From assembly GCA_937991535.1 (NCBI GenBank), contig CALKHN010000054.1:1-64000 (forward strand): 64,000 nt of DNA, in the 5' to 3' direction. The translations under genes and the position numbers were made by a program. The notes beneath the pieces are model-generated. The model was not told the origin of the DNA and did not search any database. It worked only from the letters and a program-made list of their open reading frames with translations. This stretch comes from an uncultured Sphingobacteriales bacterium (GTDB taxonomy: Bacteria; Bacteroidota; Bacteroidia; Chitinophagales; Chitinophagaceae). Shown here one piece after another: positions 62,916 through 64,000 of this stretch. Each line of letters begins with the position of its first letter. The first letter of the stretch is position 1.

Positions 62916-64000
62916 ATGAAGATACTTAACAAATACAGCAGAGAGATTACTCAAAACGATCAGCGGCCTGGTGCCCAATCAATGCTCCATGCAATTGGAC
63001 TTACATCAGAGGACCTGAAGAAACCGCAGGTGGGAATTGCCAGCGCCGGGTGGGACGGGAATCCATGCAACATGCATCTTAATGACCTGGCACAAAAGAT
63101 AAAGTCGAACGTATACGACAACGGAATGGTCGGTCTTGTCTTCAACACGGCCGGGGTAAGCGATGCAATATCGATGGGATCCAGCGGCATGCGCTATTCT
63201 CTCCCTTCGCGGGATATTATTGCCGATTCGCTCGAAATGGTAGCAGGGGCGCAATGGTATGATGCGCTCGTTGCCGTAGTCGGATGCGATAAAAATATTC
63301 CCGGGGCTTTGATGGCGATGTGCAGGCTGAACAGACCGAGTATGATAATGTATGGCGGCACAATAAAACCAGGGTACTGGAACGACAAAAAACTTGATAT
63401 CATTTCATCGTTCGAGGCGATCGGAAAGAAGGTAGCAGGCGAAATATCAGATCGTGAATTTCGAGAAATTATTCTACATGCCTGCCCTGGCCCTGGTGCT
63501 TGCGGCGGAATGTACACCGCCAACACTATGGCGTCTGTCGTAGAAGCAATGGGCATGTGCATGCCTTTTAATTCTTCCTATCCAGCGGCAGACAAGTACA
63601 AGAATGAGGAGGCGAACAAAGCCGGAAGTGCGATTCGGGTGTTGCTCGAACATGAAATCAAGCCTAAAGACATCATGACGCGCGAGGCTTTTGAAAATGC
63701 CATTCGCCTTGTCATTGTTCTAGGCGGGTCGACAAACGCAGTTATTCATTTGATAGCAATTGCGAAGGCTGTAAACGTAAAGCTTTCTATAAACGATTTC
63801 CAATACTTTTCAGATCGTACACCGGTTCTTGCAGATTTAAAGCCGAGCGGAAGATATGTAATGGAAGACCTGTTTGAGATTGGTGGAGTGCCTGCCGTTA
63901 TGAAGGCGATGCTGAATGAAGGTTTGTTGCATGGCAACTGCAAGACCGTTACAGGTAAAACCATTGCAGAAAATCTATCTGAAGTGGCATCTCTTGCTGC
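62916..64000 (+). CDS. IlvD/Edd-family dehydratase, partial (runs off window)
   Basis: ATG 62916 opens a frame with no stop before 64000 (361 codons seen). IlvD/Edd motifs: MLHAIGLTSEDLKKPQVGIA, GVSDAISMGSSGMRYSLPSR, the Fe-S Cys in VVGCDKNIPGALMA and in CPGPGACGGMYTANTMAS, and GGSTNAVIHLIAIAKA. Members are dihydroxy-acid, phosphogluconate or sugar-acid dehydratases. In this sugar-catabolic operon a sugar-acid dehydratase (aldonate to 2-keto-3-deoxy acid) is more likely than branched-chain amino-acid synthesis; this is inferred from context. Confidence 0.9.
   Translation, partial: MKILNKYSREITQNDQRPGAQSMLHAIGLTSEDLKKPQVGIASAGWDGNPCNMHLNDLAQKIKSNVYDNGMVGLVFNTAGVSDAISMGSSGMRYSLPSRDIIADSLEMVAGAQWYDALVAVVGCDKNIPGALMAMCRLNRPSMIMYGGTIKPGYWNDKKLDIISSFEAIGKKVAGEISDREFREIILHACPGPGACGGMYTANTMASVVEAMGMCMPFNSSYPAADKYKNEEANKAGSAIRVLLEHEIKPKDIMTREAFENAIRLVIVLGGSTNAVIHLIAIAKAVNVKLSINDFQYFSDRTPVLADLKPSGRYVMEDLFEIGGVPAVMKAMLNEGLLHGNCKTVTGKTIAENLSEVASLA

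Noticed and set aside
62916..64000. Biosynthetic IlvD (branched-chain amino acids)
   Set aside because: Family motifs fit, but no ilv or leu gene is nearby and the operon context is sugar catabolism.

Overview
The window comes from a member of the Bacteroidota, probably a Chitinophagaceae-like soil or freshwater organism. The signs are two SusC/SusD pairs, an ECF sigma/FecR pair with a C-terminal DUF4974-type domain, many short-lipobox lipoproteins, almost no strong Shine-Dalgarno sites, and FISUMP, DUF4236 and DUF5107 proteins typical of that phylum. No rRNA or tRNA gene was recognised.

Layout. (1) 1-8.1 kb is an AT-rich accessory region. It holds two orphan membrane proteins flanked by hairpin elements, decayed gene fragments, one copy of a duplicated 2H-phosphoesterase locus, and a relic CRISPR locus: an AAA/DUF4143 ATPase, cas4, a cas1 that has lost its C-terminus, and a two-repeat array. 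(2) 8.1-27.3 kb is a complete polysaccharide utilization locus (PUL 1): ECF sigma factor, FecR anti-sigma, SusC with an N-terminal STN signalling domain, SusD, two surface lipoproteins with SUMF1-like and FISUMP domains, two putative glycosidases, a DUF5107-TPR protein and an SDR dehydrogenase. (3) 27.3-41.9 kb is a second accessory region. It holds a LuxR-type relic, an intact IS3-family element that has clipped the end of a DUF4236 gene, a two-gene M48 peptidase plus giant COG1112-type helicase module (the best candidate here for an undescribed defence system), orphan membrane proteins and lipoproteins, the second copy of the 2H locus, and a frameshifted small membrane protein. (4) 42.0-64.0 kb is a second PUL with sugar catabolism (PUL 2): FucP-like transporter, SusC without STN, SusD, secreted proteins including two FG-GAP repeat proteins and a six-hairpin glycosidase-like enzyme, then NagB-like, PfkB kinase, AraC regulator, TIM-barrel isomerase, a decayed Gfo/Idh oxidoreductase and an IlvD/Edd dehydratase that runs off the window.

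The two PULs appear to be controlled differently. PUL 1 has the sigma/anti-sigma/STN trans-envelope arrangement. PUL 2 has an AraC regulator gene and three copies of a 17-bp motif (consensus ATTTCAATAGAGTTCAA) in front of its transporter, susC and secreted-enzyme genes. Three genes in the second half are broken by frameshifts, two of them at homopolymers of 9-10 bases, so sequencing error must be excluded before they are called pseudogenes. All family names come from recognising motifs by eye; no database search was run.
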